Position numbers and translations under genes: made by a program. DNA of 64,000 nucleotides, from positions 1 to 64,000 of the forward strand of contig NZ_QXHU01000004.1 of assembly GCF_009663465.1 (NCBI RefSeq), written 5' to 3'. Below the pieces are notes generated by a model, which saw only the letters and a list, made by a program, of their open reading frames with translations, did no database searches and was not told the origin of the DNA. The DNA is from Riemerella anatipestifer (GTDB taxonomy: Bacteria > Bacteroidota > Bacteroidia > Flavobacteriales > Weeksellaceae). Positions 26,842 through 35,613 of the stretch are shown here, piece after piece (the first letter of the stretch is position 1; each line of letters starts with the position of its first letter).

Positions 26842-28267
26842 ACTAAAATATATATCATTGGTAGTGGGTAGCTTAGTGCTAGTTAATTGTAAAGCACCAG
26901 CACCATTACAAGTAAAAGATAATGTAAAAGAGGCTCTACCAGAAAGCTATACAAAAGATGAAGTTTTTAATAAAAGCACAGGAACTCCACCTTGGAGAGA
27001 ATTTTTTACGGATCCTCATTTAGTTTCTTTAATAGAAATGGCTCTTAATAACAATCAAGAGTTACTAATTACATTACAAGAGATAGAAAAAGCCAAAAGT
27101 AGTGTAATGTATAGAAACGGAAGATTGTTTCCCTCAGTTTCTGTGGAGGTAGCTGCTGGCGTTAAAAAAGTAGGGCGTTACACTAGTGAAGGTGCAGGAG
27201 ATGCAGCGACTCAGATGGAAGAAGGAAAGCCGATTCCAGATCCGTTGGGTAATTTTGGAGTAGGTTTACAAGCCGATTGGGAGGTGGATATTTGGAATAA
27301 GCTCAGAACAGAAAAAAAATCTGCAATAGCTCACTATCTAGCCACAGTAGAAGGTAAGAATTTTGTGCTTTCAAGTTTAATAGCAGAAGTGGCACAAAGC
27401 TATTATGAACTTTTAGCTTTGGATAGCCAATACTCTTATCTTAAAAAATATATTGAACTTCAAAGAAAAGCCTTGGAGGTTTCTAAAATTCAAAAACAGG
27501 CGGCTGCAACTACGGAGTTATCAGTTAAAAAATTTGAAGCTGAATTAGCAAAATCATCAGCGAATTTATACACAGTTCAGCAAAGTATTTTAGAGAAAGA
27601 GAATGACATCAATTTGTTACTAGGAAGATTTTACCAGCCTATTCCTCGTTCAAGTGCAGAATTTTTGGATCTCGTACCACAGTCTATTAAAACAGGTATT
27701 CCTTCGGAGTTACTAGCTAATAGACCAGATGTTAAACAAGCAGAGCTAGAGTTAGAGGCTGCTAAGTTAGATGTAGAAGCTGCTAGAAAAGAGTTTTATC
27801 CTTCTTTAAATATTACTTTTGGAGCTGGTTTAGAGGCTTTTAAACCAAGTTACTTCACTCATTTTCCAGAGTCTTTAGCTTATAATATAGTGGGAGATTT
27901 GGTAGGACCGTTAATTAACAAATCAGCGATAAAAGCAAAATTTAATACGGCGAATGCGTCTCAACTACAGGCTTTGTATGAGTATAATAAAACGCTTATT
28001 AAAGCTTATATGGAAGTCTCTAATAATTTGAATAAAATTAAAAATTACCAACAGTATTTTGATTTAAAACACACTCAAAGCAAAGATTTAGACGAGGCGA
28101 TAGGAATTTCAAACCTTCTGTTTACTAATGCTAGGGCAGATTATATGGAGGTTTTGATGACGCAAAGAGATGCCTTAGATGCCAAAATGGAACTCATAGA
28201 AGCTAAAAATACACAACTGAATGCAACGGTATACCTCTACAAAAGTTTGGGAGGTGGATGGAAATAA
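26831..28267 (+). CDS. RND efflux outer membrane lipoprotein (OprM/NodT-type)
   Basis: A 478-residue trimeric outer-membrane channel protein, last gene of the efflux operon. The ATG at 26831 is preferred to a TTG two codons upstream; it places lipobox LVNC with Cys20. Two OEP repeats follow (about 55-250 and 270-470), with the QADWEVDIWNKLR and ELLANRPDVKQAELELEAA signatures of the NodT family. It overlaps the pump gene by 11 bp, so translation is coupled. With the adaptor and pump it forms a full tripartite system. Confidence 0.95.
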   Translation: MKTKLKYISLVVGSLVLVNCKAPAPLQVKDNVKEALPESYTKDEVFNKSTGTPPWREFFTDPHLVSLIEMALNNNQELLITLQEIEKAKSSVMYRNGRLFPSVSVEVAAGVKKVGRYTSEGAGDAATQMEEGKPIPDPLGNFGVGLQADWEVDIWNKLRTEKKSAIAHYLATVEGKNFVLSSLIAEVAQSYYELLALDSQYSYLKKYIELQRKALEVSKIQKQAAATTELSVKKFEAELAKSSANLYTVQQSILEKENDINLLLGRFYQPIPRSSAEFLDLVPQSIKTGIPSELLANRPDVKQAELELEAAKLDVEAARKEFYPSLNITFGAGLEAFKPSYFTHFPESLAYNIVGDLVGPLINKSAIKAKFNTANASQLQALYEYNKTLIKAYMEVSNNLNKIKNYQQYFDLKHTQSKDLDEAIGISNLLFTNARADYMEVLMTQRDALDAKMELIEAKNTQLNATVYLYKSLGGGWK

Positions 28268-28283
28268 GGCTTAATATTTTTAT

Positions 28284-28291
28284 TATCTTTG
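28284..28291 (+). promoter_or_regulatory. Putative -7 element of glmM (TATCTTTG)
   Basis: Matches TAnnTTTG 19 bp upstream of the start codon, in the 43-bp gap after the efflux operon, so glmM probably has its own promoter. The -33 element is not clear. Confidence 0.45.
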
Positions 28292-28310
28292 CAGGTATAA
28301 AATTTAGGCT

Positions 28311-29693
28311 ATGGCACTTATAAAATCTATATCAGGAATTAGAGGTACAATTGGCGGAAAAGTAGATGAAAACTTAACGCCGCTAGATGTCGTAAAGTTC
28401 ACTTCCGCTTTCGGAACTTGGCTTCAGAATACCAAACAGAAGAAAGACTTAACCTTAGTCTTAGGTCGAGATGCTAGGATTTCTGGAGGTATGGTATCCT
28501 CTTTGGTTACAGCCACTTTGCAAGGGTTGGGGATTCATGTTGTAGATTTAGGACTTTCTACTACGCCTACAGTGGAGGTTATGGTGCCAGAGTTGAATGC
28601 AGATGGAGGTATTATTCTTACCGCTTCCCATAATCCAAAACAATGGAATGCCCTTAAATTACTTAACGAAAAGGGAGAGTTCATTAGTGGTAAAGATGGA
28701 GCAGAGGTACTTTCGATAGCAGAAAGAGAAGATTTCAATTATGCTGATGTGGATAGTTTAGGAAGCTATGAAACTCGTGATGACGCATTTGATATTCACA
28801 TCAAAAAAATATTAGCACTACCAATGGTAGATGCACAAGCAGTTAAAGCTAAGAAGTTTAAAGTAGTTTTAGATGCCGTTAATTCTACAGGAGGAATAGC
28901 TATTCCGCTTCTTTTAGAGGAGTTGGGTTGCGAAGTTGTAAAACTCTACTGCGAACCTAATGGGCATTTTCCTCATAATCCCGAGCCGTTGAAAGAACAT
29001 CTTACCGATATATGCGAATTGGTTAAAAAGGAAGGAGCCGATTTAGGAATTGTAGTTGACCCAGATGTAGATAGATTGGCTCTTATAGACGAGAAAGGAG
29101 AAATGTTTGGTGAAGAATACACGCTAGTGGCCGTGGCAGACTATCTTTTGAGACATAAAAAAGGAGCAGCTATTTCTAACCTTTCTTCTGGTCGTGCATT
29201 GAGAGATGTGGCTCAAAGTTTAGGGTCTTCTTATTTTGCGAGTGCTGTAGGAGAGGTTAATGTAGTGACTCTGATGAAAGAGAAAAATGCAGTAATAGGT
29301 GGAGAAGGTAACGGCGGAATAATCTATCCAGATTTACATTATGGTAGAGATTCTTTGGTAGGAGTAGCTTTATTTTTAACTCACTTAGCTAAAGAGAACA
29401 AAACAGTGTCTGAGCTTAGACAAACCTATCCTGCCTATTTTATGGGTAAAAAGAAGATAGAACTTACACCAGATATCAATGTAGATGCTCTTTTGGAACA
29501 AATGACGGAGCGTTATAAAAATGAAGAAATATCCACTGTAGATGGTGTTAAAATAGATTTTCCTAATAATTGGGTACACCTAAGAAAATCTAATACAGAG
29601 CCTATCATTAGAATCTATACAGAAGCTCAATCTCAACAAGAAGCAGATGAATTAGCTGATAGAATTATAGAGGAAATTAAAGGTTTGATATAA
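28311..29693 (+). CDS. glmM: Phosphoglucosamine mutase
   Basis: A 460-residue alpha-D-phosphohexomutase. The phosphoserine loop is TASHNP at 104-109 (Ser106), the metal loop DPDVDR near 248-253, and the sugar-binding loop GGEGNGG near 326-332; the phosphate-binding C-terminal RKSNTEPIIRIYTEA closes the protein. The GTIGG start and the GGEGNGG loop point to glucosamine-6-phosphate to glucosamine-1-phosphate for peptidoglycan and LPS precursor synthesis. A phosphomannomutase activity cannot be excluded. Confidence 0.93.
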   Translation: MALIKSISGIRGTIGGKVDENLTPLDVVKFTSAFGTWLQNTKQKKDLTLVLGRDARISGGMVSSLVTATLQGLGIHVVDLGLSTTPTVEVMVPELNADGGIILTASHNPKQWNALKLLNEKGEFISGKDGAEVLSIAEREDFNYADVDSLGSYETRDDAFDIHIKKILALPMVDAQAVKAKKFKVVLDAVNSTGGIAIPLLLEELGCEVVKLYCEPNGHFPHNPEPLKEHLTDICELVKKEGADLGIVVDPDVDRLALIDEKGEMFGEEYTLVAVADYLLRHKKGAAISNLSSGRALRDVAQSLGSSYFASAVGEVNVVTLMKEKNAVIGGEGNGGIIYPDLHYGRDSLVGVALFLTHLAKENKTVSELRQTYPAYFMGKKKIELTPDINVDALLEQMTERYKNEEISTVDGVKIDFPNNWVHLRKSNTEPIIRIYTEAQSQQEADELADRIIEEIKGLI

Positions 29694-29771
29694 AGAAGAT
29701 TAAATAAAGTTAAATCATCTATTGGTTTAGCATTCTTTTTGATAAAGAAAACAATAAAGTTTTAAATTAAT

Positions 29772-31151
29772 TTGGAAGAGTTTTTTGAAAATGAACTGGC
29801 AAAGCAGTTCGAAGAAATGATAGAAAATAACGAGGAACGCTACTTCGATACGGATGATTTGGAGGAAATCATCATCCACTATTTGGAGTTGGGTGATACC
29901 ACCTATGCTGAACTTGCCGTTAATTTTGCATTAAAACTTCATCCTAATTCCTTAGATATTAAGACTAAAAAACTAGAAGTTCTTTTAGAATTACAGCAGT
30001 ATAGAGAAGCTAAAGAGCTTATTAACGAGCTAAAGGAGGCTTCTTTAGAAAATACAGATTTCTTAGTTTGTTGTGCTAAATATTATTCTAATCTAGGCAA
30101 TCCTAGAAGGGCGATAGATTACTGTCTTAAGGCTTTAACACTGAATGAAGAGGAGAATTTTCTGCATAATTTCATCGCTGATGAATATGTGAATTTAGAG
30201 GATCCTTCTAATGCCTTAATACATTATAAAAAAGCCCTTAATCATGACCCTTATGACGACTATGCTCTAGAAAATGTAATGATTTGTTTTTATAAGTTAA
30301 ATAAAAATGATGATGCTATAAAATTCCTTAATCATTACATAGAAGAATTTCCTTTTTCGGAGACGGCTTGGTTTGAGTATGGTCAGTTTTATTTCAATAG
30401 AAAAAACTACGAAGAAGCCATACGAGGATTTGATTATCTTTTAGCCATTAACTCTAATTCTGTTGGGGTTTATGCCAACAAGGCAGCCTGTTATGAGGCG
30501 ATGCAAGAGTGGGATAAAGCTGTAGAGGTATATGAAGAAATGCTAGAATTAGAATATACTAAGGCGTATACTTACTACAAAATAGGTTTGTGTCATAAGG
30601 AAAACAAAAAGCCTTTGCAAGCTCTAAAATCCTTTCAGAAATCTTTAGTAGAAGACCCTCAGTTTTACCTTTCTATGATGGAACAATCTTTCTTATATGA
30701 AGAAATGGGGCAGATGAAAGAGGCGCTTCATTTCGCTAAAGAGGCGACCGCTCTTAATGAAACCAATGTAGATTATCAGAAAAGGTTGGCGTTTTTGTAT
30801 ATAGATTCGGAGTTGTTTGAAGAAAGTTTACCTTGTTTAGAAAAAATGGTAGAGGCAGAATCTGATAGATTTTATAATTGGTATGCTTATACCGAAGTAC
30901 TGATGTTGGTAGGACAGTATAATAAAGCCTTAGAAACCTTACAAAAAGCTATTTCTTTACACAAAGATAGAGCCGAGTTTTACTATCAAATGAGTAATGT
31001 GCTATTTAATCTTGGTAGAGAGGAGGAGGCTAGAGATTATTTAGCTACGGCATTGGTAATGGAGCCAAGCCTAGCACAAGATATGTTACAAAAATACCCA
31101 TTTATTCGAGATGAGGTAAAAAGGGTAAAAGCCAATAAGAAAGAAAGCTAG
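29772..31151 (+). CDS. Tetratricopeptide repeat protein
   Basis: A 459-residue soluble protein built of about ten TPR units from residue 50 to the end (for example NLGNPRRAIDYCLKALTLNEE, YEEAIRGFDYLLAIN and YNKALETLQKAISLHKDRAE). No signal peptide or catalytic domain. It starts at a TTG codon giving MEEFFENEL; the next in-frame ATG is 16 residues later and would cut a conserved acidic N-terminus. A scaffold role is inferred only from the repeats. It ends tail to tail with the DUF3820 gene, overlapping by 4 bp. Confidence 0.88.
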   Translation: MEEFFENELAKQFEEMIENNEERYFDTDDLEEIIIHYLELGDTTYAELAVNFALKLHPNSLDIKTKKLEVLLELQQYREAKELINELKEASLENTDFLVCCAKYYSNLGNPRRAIDYCLKALTLNEEENFLHNFIADEYVNLEDPSNALIHYKKALNHDPYDDYALENVMICFYKLNKNDDAIKFLNHYIEEFPFSETAWFEYGQFYFNRKNYEEAIRGFDYLLAINSNSVGVYANKAACYEAMQEWDKAVEVYEEMLELEYTKAYTYYKIGLCHKENKKPLQALKSFQKSLVEDPQFYLSMMEQSFLYEEMGQMKEALHFAKEATALNETNVDYQKRLAFLYIDSELFEESLPCLEKMVEAESDRFYNWYAYTEVLMLVGQYNKALETLQKAISLHKDRAEFYYQMSNVLFNLGREEEARDYLATALVMEPSLAQDMLQKYPFIRDEVKRVKANKKES

Positions 31152-31366
31152 AGGCTCTTTCTTATTGGTTTTAGTAGTTCTTCTAATCCATTGATTTTAA
31201 TTTCATAAACGGTGGCTAGTTGCATACCTAGTTTATTCTTAGGGAAACCACCATTTCTCATAAACCACTCTAAATAGGCTACGGGAAGGTCTGCCAAGAT
31301 GTAGTTTTTATATTTACCAAAAGGCATTTTAGTAAGGCAGATTTCTTTTAGAATTTCAGGATTCAT
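31148..31366 (-). CDS. DUF3820 family protein
   Basis: A 72-residue protein with the family signature MPFGKYKNYILADLPVAYLEWF and the GFPKNKLGMQLATVYEIK block. The family is small, widespread and without firm function. It overlaps the end of the AI-2E family gene by 11 bp on the same strand, so the two are co-translated. Confidence 0.9.
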   Translation of the reverse strand: MNPEILKEICLTKMPFGKYKNYILADLPVAYLEWFMRNGGFPKNKLGMQLATVYEIKINGLEELLKPIRKSL

Positions 31367-32477
31367 TGGTGGTAGTTTCAGTGTTTTTATTTTCTGTGGG
31401 AGATATACCTGCTAGAGCTTCTTCATCGGAAGCAATAACTACATTATCTTCATCAGAAAATTCGTCTCTATATATTTGTATTAGAAGTAAAGTTACAGAG
31501 ACTAAAATTGGTCCAAATACCAATCCCATAAACCCAAAAAGATTCATTCCTAAGATGATGCCAAACACCGTATTAAGGGGGTGTATATCTTCTAATTTTT
31601 TGAGTAATGTAAATCTTAGTACATTATCTATAAGTCCCACTACAACAAGACAATAGATCGCCAATCCTACACCCGAAACAGTGTCGCCTTCAGCAATCAT
31701 AAACAGAGCTACAGGAACATAAATAAGAGCACCACCAACAATAGGTATCATAGAGGCAATGGTGGTAAGAGCAAATAAAAGTATAACGCTAGGAGCTCCA
31801 AAGATAAGATAGCCTATCAATGCTGCAAGACCTTGCCCAAAAGCCACAACAGGAATTCCTATGGCGTTGGCAATAATCATTTTTCTTATTTTTTCGCTGA
31901 TGAGGTTAATATTGGCTCTTTTAAGAGGGGCCGCATTGGTTAAAATACGCTCAAAAATTCTAGGTTTTACTAACATAAAATAGAGAAGGAAGTAGGTAGA
32001 GACAACAACGGTAACAGTATTGAGTGTACTGCTAAGAATAGTAGTAGATAATTGTCCTGCAGTTTCTTTTACCTTATCTAAGTTTTCTTTACTTAGAATA
32101 TCTATTTGTACTTCAGAAAGAATATAAGAGTGTATTTTGTCTAAAAAATCATTAAACCGACCCATATAGGCTTGGGCATTACCCAATTTTTCTATGAGCG
32201 TATCAATAAGGAAATAAAGTGGGAGAATAAGGATAACTATAGTAGCGAGCATAATGACTAAGGCAGAAGCCCAAGGTTTCCAATTCTTTTTTTCTATGAG
32301 ATAAAGGTTGTATTTCCGTGAAATTACGTAAAGCGTTATAGCACCTAATAAAGAAGGTAGGAACATTGCTAACTGATAGGCTATCAATAAAAATAATGTG
32401 ACGATGATGATGATGAGAGCTATTTGTTTAATTTTAGTATTGCTTATAGCTTCGCTATATTTGTTGTTATTATCCAT
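31356..32477 (-). CDS. AI-2E family transporter (PerM-like membrane protein)
   Basis: A 373-residue polytopic membrane protein with about eight membrane segments. The C-terminal half has the family's PIVGGALIYVPVALFMIAEGD and NVLRFTLLKKLEDIHPLNTVFGIILG blocks. Members export autoinducer-2 or act as sodium/proton or other exchangers, so the substrate is open. It is in the middle of a minus-strand operon: membrane protein at 32500, this gene, then DUF3820. Confidence 0.92.
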   Translation of the reverse strand: MDNNNKYSEAISNTKIKQIALIIIIVTLFLLIAYQLAMFLPSLLGAITLYVISRKYNLYLIEKKNWKPWASALVIMLATIVILILPLYFLIDTLIEKLGNAQAYMGRFNDFLDKIHSYILSEVQIDILSKENLDKVKETAGQLSTTILSSTLNTVTVVVSTYFLLYFMLVKPRIFERILTNAAPLKRANINLISEKIRKMIIANAIGIPVVAFGQGLAALIGYLIFGAPSVILLFALTTIASMIPIVGGALIYVPVALFMIAEGDTVSGVGLAIYCLVVVGLIDNVLRFTLLKKLEDIHPLNTVFGIILGMNLFGFMGLVFGPILVSVTLLLIQIYRDEFSDEDNVVIASDEEALAGISPTENKNTETTTNES

Positions 32478-32499
32478 TGTAATTTAATTATATAGTTAA

Positions 32500-33240
32500 T
32501 TATAGTTGATGTATTACTTTAATTTTAAATATTTGTTTATATAGGGTATAAATCATTGCATTCCAAAATGGGAAGGTTAATAAACTCCCTATGCCTAATG
32601 CAAAAAATCCAGCATAGCTGAAAATGAATGCTACTAAGACTCCTACAAATATAGTAGTGAAATTAGCTTTCAAAGCCATAAAATTAAGATGAATACTAGT
32701 AAAAATCCCCATTCTTAGAAAATACATCAGAGGAGCTGCAAATAGCGTAAGAAATACCCAAAGTATAGGTAAAGGCTGAAGCATTCCTGCGTAAGAATAA
32801 ATCATAGACCAAAATAGATGATAGCCAAAAAATCTAAGGAAAAAATAGCCATTATAGCCGATAATTAAATCCGATGTAGAAGGGATTTCTCCTAAATCAA
32901 TCTTTTTATAAATTTCGTAAAAGCCTATATTCAAAGGATATAATAGTGATTTTACTATCATTATAGAAAATACAAAATGCTGGAAAGAAGTATTCTCCAT
33001 CAGCTCTGCTAGAGTTTGGGAAATTATAGTGTAATTTCCAGAAAATAACTTTCGGAAAGATTCCATTTCAGTTTCCAAACCAAAATAGCTAAATAGTCCA
33101 ACAGCAAAAGTCATCAGTAGTCCAAAATACAAAATAGAAAACAGTATTTGGAAGCCTATGGTTTTTTGCCAATAGCCGAAAGCGTCCTGTAAAATCTGGC
33201 TGATGTTATTCACTTTATTAAACTCTGGACTAGAACTCAT
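32500..33240 (-). CDS. Polytopic membrane protein of unknown function
   Basis: A 246-residue protein from the ATG at 33240; a longer TTG start at 33258 lies inside the promoter box and is rejected. Five to six hydrophobic segments, no catalytic motif, no signal peptide. Similar proteins in this lineage are often mislabelled as beta-carotene monooxygenases; nothing here supports that. First gene of an operon with the AI-2E family transporter 22 bp downstream, transcribed divergently from pabB. Confidence 0.75.
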   Translation of the reverse strand: MSSSPEFNKVNNISQILQDAFGYWQKTIGFQILFSILYFGLLMTFAVGLFSYFGLETEMESFRKLFSGNYTIISQTLAELMENTSFQHFVFSIMIVKSLLYPLNIGFYEIYKKIDLGEIPSTSDLIIGYNGYFFLRFFGYHLFWSMIYSYAGMLQPLPILWVFLTLFAAPLMYFLRMGIFTSIHLNFMALKANFTTIFVGVLVAFIFSYAGFFALGIGSLLTFPFWNAMIYTLYKQIFKIKVIHQL

Positions 33241-33250
33241 ATAATTTATT

Positions 33251-33284
33251 TTGCACAAAAATAAGCATTCTTTATTTTTGCCAA
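33251..33284. promoter_or_regulatory. Interleaved divergent promoters (pabB / membrane-protein operon)
   Basis: On the plus strand, TTG at 33251-33253 and TATTTTTG at 33273-33280 (19-bp gap). On the minus strand, TTG at 33284-33282 and TATTTTTG at 33263-33256 (18-bp gap). Both fit the flavobacterial consensus and share the same 34 bp, so the region is nearly palindromic and the two promoters should compete for polymerase. Confidence 0.65.
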
Positions 33285-34262
33285 ATGTTTTCTACAGAAA
33301 ATCAGTTCGCTTTGATGGATAAACTCTCTTTGGAGAGTATTCCATTCTTTTTCATCATAGATTTTATGATGACTAGAATAGAAGTATTTACTTTAGAAAA
33401 TTTGGAACAATCAGGGCTTAATGTGGATTTTCCAAACTTTAAAATAAAATCAATTCCCAATATTCCCAAACCTTATCATTATGATTGGGAAGTGTTTCCA
33501 GAAACGAAAGAAGAGTATCTCAAAGGTTTTCGTATAGTGCAGGAGCATTTAAAAAAAGGAAATTCCTATTTGACTAATTACACTAGAAAAACTGAAATAA
33601 AAACTAATCTTTCTTTAGAAGAAATTTTCTATTTCTCTAATGCTAAATACAAAATACTTTATCCCAATCAGTTTGTATGTTTTTCTCCTGAAACTTTTGT
33701 GGAGGTAAAGAATAATAAAATAGTCACTCACCCAATGAAAGGAACGATAGATGCTTCCTTAGAAAACGCTGCAGAGATTTTAAAAAATGATGTTAAAGAA
33801 AAGGCGGAGCATTACACGGTGGTAGATTTACTTAGAAATGACCTAAGTCAAGTAGCGGATAATGTTCAGGTTAAAGAATTTCAGCGGATAGATTTTATTA
33901 AAACTCAACAGCGAGATTTATATGCAATGAGCTCCGAGATAGAAGGTGTGCTAAAACCTCAATTTAGAAATAAAATAGGTAGTTTAATGCAGAAATTACT
34001 TCCTGCAGGTTCTATACTAGGGGCTCCAAAGCCCAAAACAAAAGCAATTATATTAGAGGCAGAAGGCTACAACAGAGGTTTCTATACTGGTGTTTGCGGT
34101 TGGTTTGATGGGACGGATTTGGACTCTTGTGTGATGATAAGATTTATAGAAGCGGAAGGAGAAACTTTATTTTTTAAAAGTGGCGGAGGTATTACTCACT
34201 TAAGCAATCCTGACGACGAATATCAAGAGATGAAAAACAAAATTTATGTGCCAATTTATTGA
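33285..34262 (+). CDS. pabB: Aminodeoxychorismate synthase component I
   Basis: A 325-residue chorismate-utilising enzyme, shorter than TrpE because it lacks most of the N-terminal domain. The motif HPMKGT (149-154) keeps the active-site Lys typical of PabB (anthranilate synthase has PIAGT). Further family motifs are the RNDLSQV block near 198 and GSILGAPKPK near 251. It makes 4-amino-4-deoxychorismate for folate. The -7 box is 4 bp from the ATG, suggesting a leaderless mRNA. It overlaps pabC by 17 bp. Confidence 0.9.
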   Translation: MFSTENQFALMDKLSLESIPFFFIIDFMMTRIEVFTLENLEQSGLNVDFPNFKIKSIPNIPKPYHYDWEVFPETKEEYLKGFRIVQEHLKKGNSYLTNYTRKTEIKTNLSLEEIFYFSNAKYKILYPNQFVCFSPETFVEVKNNKIVTHPMKGTIDASLENAAEILKNDVKEKAEHYTVVDLLRNDLSQVADNVQVKEFQRIDFIKTQQRDLYAMSSEIEGVLKPQFRNKIGSLMQKLLPAGSILGAPKPKTKAIILEAEGYNRGFYTGVCGWFDGTDLDSCVMIRFIEAEGETLFFKSGGGITHLSNPDDEYQEMKNKIYVPIY

Positions 34263-34839
34263 AAGCATTTGTTGGGAACACGGTAAGTTCTACCTAGTTG
34301 ATTTACACCAAGAAAGAGTGGATAGTTCTTTTCAGAGGTTTAACAGAAGCTCGGTTATTGATTTGAGAGAAATTCTTAGAAGTGTAGAGATTAGAACTCC
34401 ACAGAAACATAAAATAAGAGTGGTCTATGATTTAGAAGGATATTATGAGGTAGAAGCTCTTCCATATCAACCGCCTAAACTTAGCTCTTTTGATATAGTA
34501 GAAGCTCCCGAAATAGATTATAGTCTTAAATATAAAGATAGGAGTAGTTTAAATCAATTAAAGGAAAACTCTAATGCTTCGGAGGTGATTATTACTCAAA
34601 ATGGACATATTACAGATACTACTTTTTCCAATCTTATTTTTCTTAAAAATGGGGAATGGTTTACTCCAAAATCTTACTTGTTGAATGGTATTCAGAGACA
34701 GAATTTGCTTCAAAAAAAACAGATTAAAGAGGTAGAAATAATTTTAGATAATCTATTAGAATATTCTTATTTTAAAATAATTAACGCTATGAATTGTTTT
34801 GAAAAAGCTCCGATGTTTTCAATAGATTTAATAAAATAA
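34246..34839 (+). CDS. pabC: Aminodeoxychorismate lyase (class IV aminotransferase)
   Basis: A 197-residue PLP enzyme of fold type IV, shortened compared with the 270-residue E. coli PabC. The probable PLP Lys lies in the SLKYKDRSSL stretch (near residue 100), and the phosphate-cup region is the EVIITQNGHITDTTFSNLIF block. It releases pyruvate to give 4-aminobenzoate. The 17-bp overlap with pabB means the two are translated together. Function is inferred from pairing and fold. Confidence 0.88.
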   Translation: MCQFIESICWEHGKFYLVDLHQERVDSSFQRFNRSSVIDLREILRSVEIRTPQKHKIRVVYDLEGYYEVEALPYQPPKLSSFDIVEAPEIDYSLKYKDRSSLNQLKENSNASEVIITQNGHITDTTFSNLIFLKNGEWFTPKSYLLNGIQRQNLLQKKQIKEVEIILDNLLEYSYFKIINAMNCFEKAPMFSIDLIK

Positions 34840-34876
34840 AGCCTTGAAATCTCTAAAACAGAAATTTCAAGGCTTT
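34838..34876. terminator. Bidirectional terminator after pabC
   Basis: Stem of 13 bp (AAAGCCTTGAAAT and its complement) with a 13-nt loop, between convergent pabC and the DUF6132-like gene. Confidence 0.85.
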
Positions 34877-34896
34877 GGGGTTGGTTTAATATGGAT

Positions 34897-35085
34897 TTAT
34901 TTTTTGAATAGAGATAGAAACAAAGCTCCCATTATTCCTCCATAGAGTGTACTGTTGATAGGCTTAGAGGTAATAGCACAAGTTCCAGTGCTACAGCCTA
35001 CAAACTTCCAATATAGATAACCACTTACGGCACCTATTATAGCTCCTACAATACTTAGCTTATGTTTTTTAATAAAATCTATCAT
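34897..35085 (-). CDS. DUF6132-like small membrane protein
   Basis: A 62-residue protein with two membrane segments (about 10-28 and 46-60) and between them GYLYWKFVGCSTGTCAITS, which matches the GC-GTC-ITS pattern of the DUF6132 family. The two cysteines suggest metal or redox contact. It lies 2 bp downstream of the HMA-domain gene, so a metal-linked pair is likely. Confidence 0.85.
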   Translation of the reverse strand: MIDFIKKHKLSIVGAIIGAVSGYLYWKFVGCSTGTCAITSKPINSTLYGGIMGALFLSLFKK

Positions 35086-35087
35086 TT

Positions 35088-35372
35088 TTACTCCACTGGG
35101 TCGCTCATTCTACCAATGGCACAGCTTACAAAAGATTTGGCTTTCTTTAGTATAGTATTATTTCCTTTTTCAGGATAGCCTAAACTAGACAATTTATCAA
35201 CAAGAGAAGCACGGTCTATTGCTCCCGTAACTGTAACCGTTTCGGTATCTTTATCTATGGTAATAGTTTCTATGTTTTCCATTTTAAGAATGGCTTTTTT
35301 AATACTGTTCATACAGCCACCGCATTTTATGTTTTCTACTTCTATGTTGTGGGTTGTTGTGTTGTTTGACAT
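35088..35372 (-). CDS. Heavy-metal-associated (HMA) domain protein
   Basis: A 94-residue protein with a single ferredoxin-like HMA domain. The metal-binding motif is CGGC (Cys17 and Cys20) in IKCGGCMNSIKKAI, followed by VTVTGAIDRASLVDKLSSLGYP. It probably binds or delivers copper or a related soft metal. A C-terminal extension includes one more Cys (SCAIG). First gene of a two-gene unit with the small membrane protein, divergent from the barrel protein at 35614. Confidence 0.9.
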   Translation of the reverse strand: MSNNTTTHNIEVENIKCGGCMNSIKKAILKMENIETITIDKDTETVTVTGAIDRASLVDKLSSLGYPEKGNNTILKKAKSFVSCAIGRMSDPVE

Positions 35373-35613
35373 CGCTTTATTTTTTTATTAGGTTAATAAA
35401 TAATTCCAAATCGGTCTTAGGAGAGATGCTATTATAGCAAGGTTTAATAGTTTTTAATTTAAAAAATCTTAAGCAAAGATAGGATTTTAATGATTATAAA
35501 TTTAATTAAATGGACTTTTTTCTCTACGGAAATCCTTTTTAAATCATTTAAAAAAAATTTTTATTTTCGTCAAAATAAAAATTATAGTAGGTATTCTTAA
35601 ATTAAAAAGTAAA

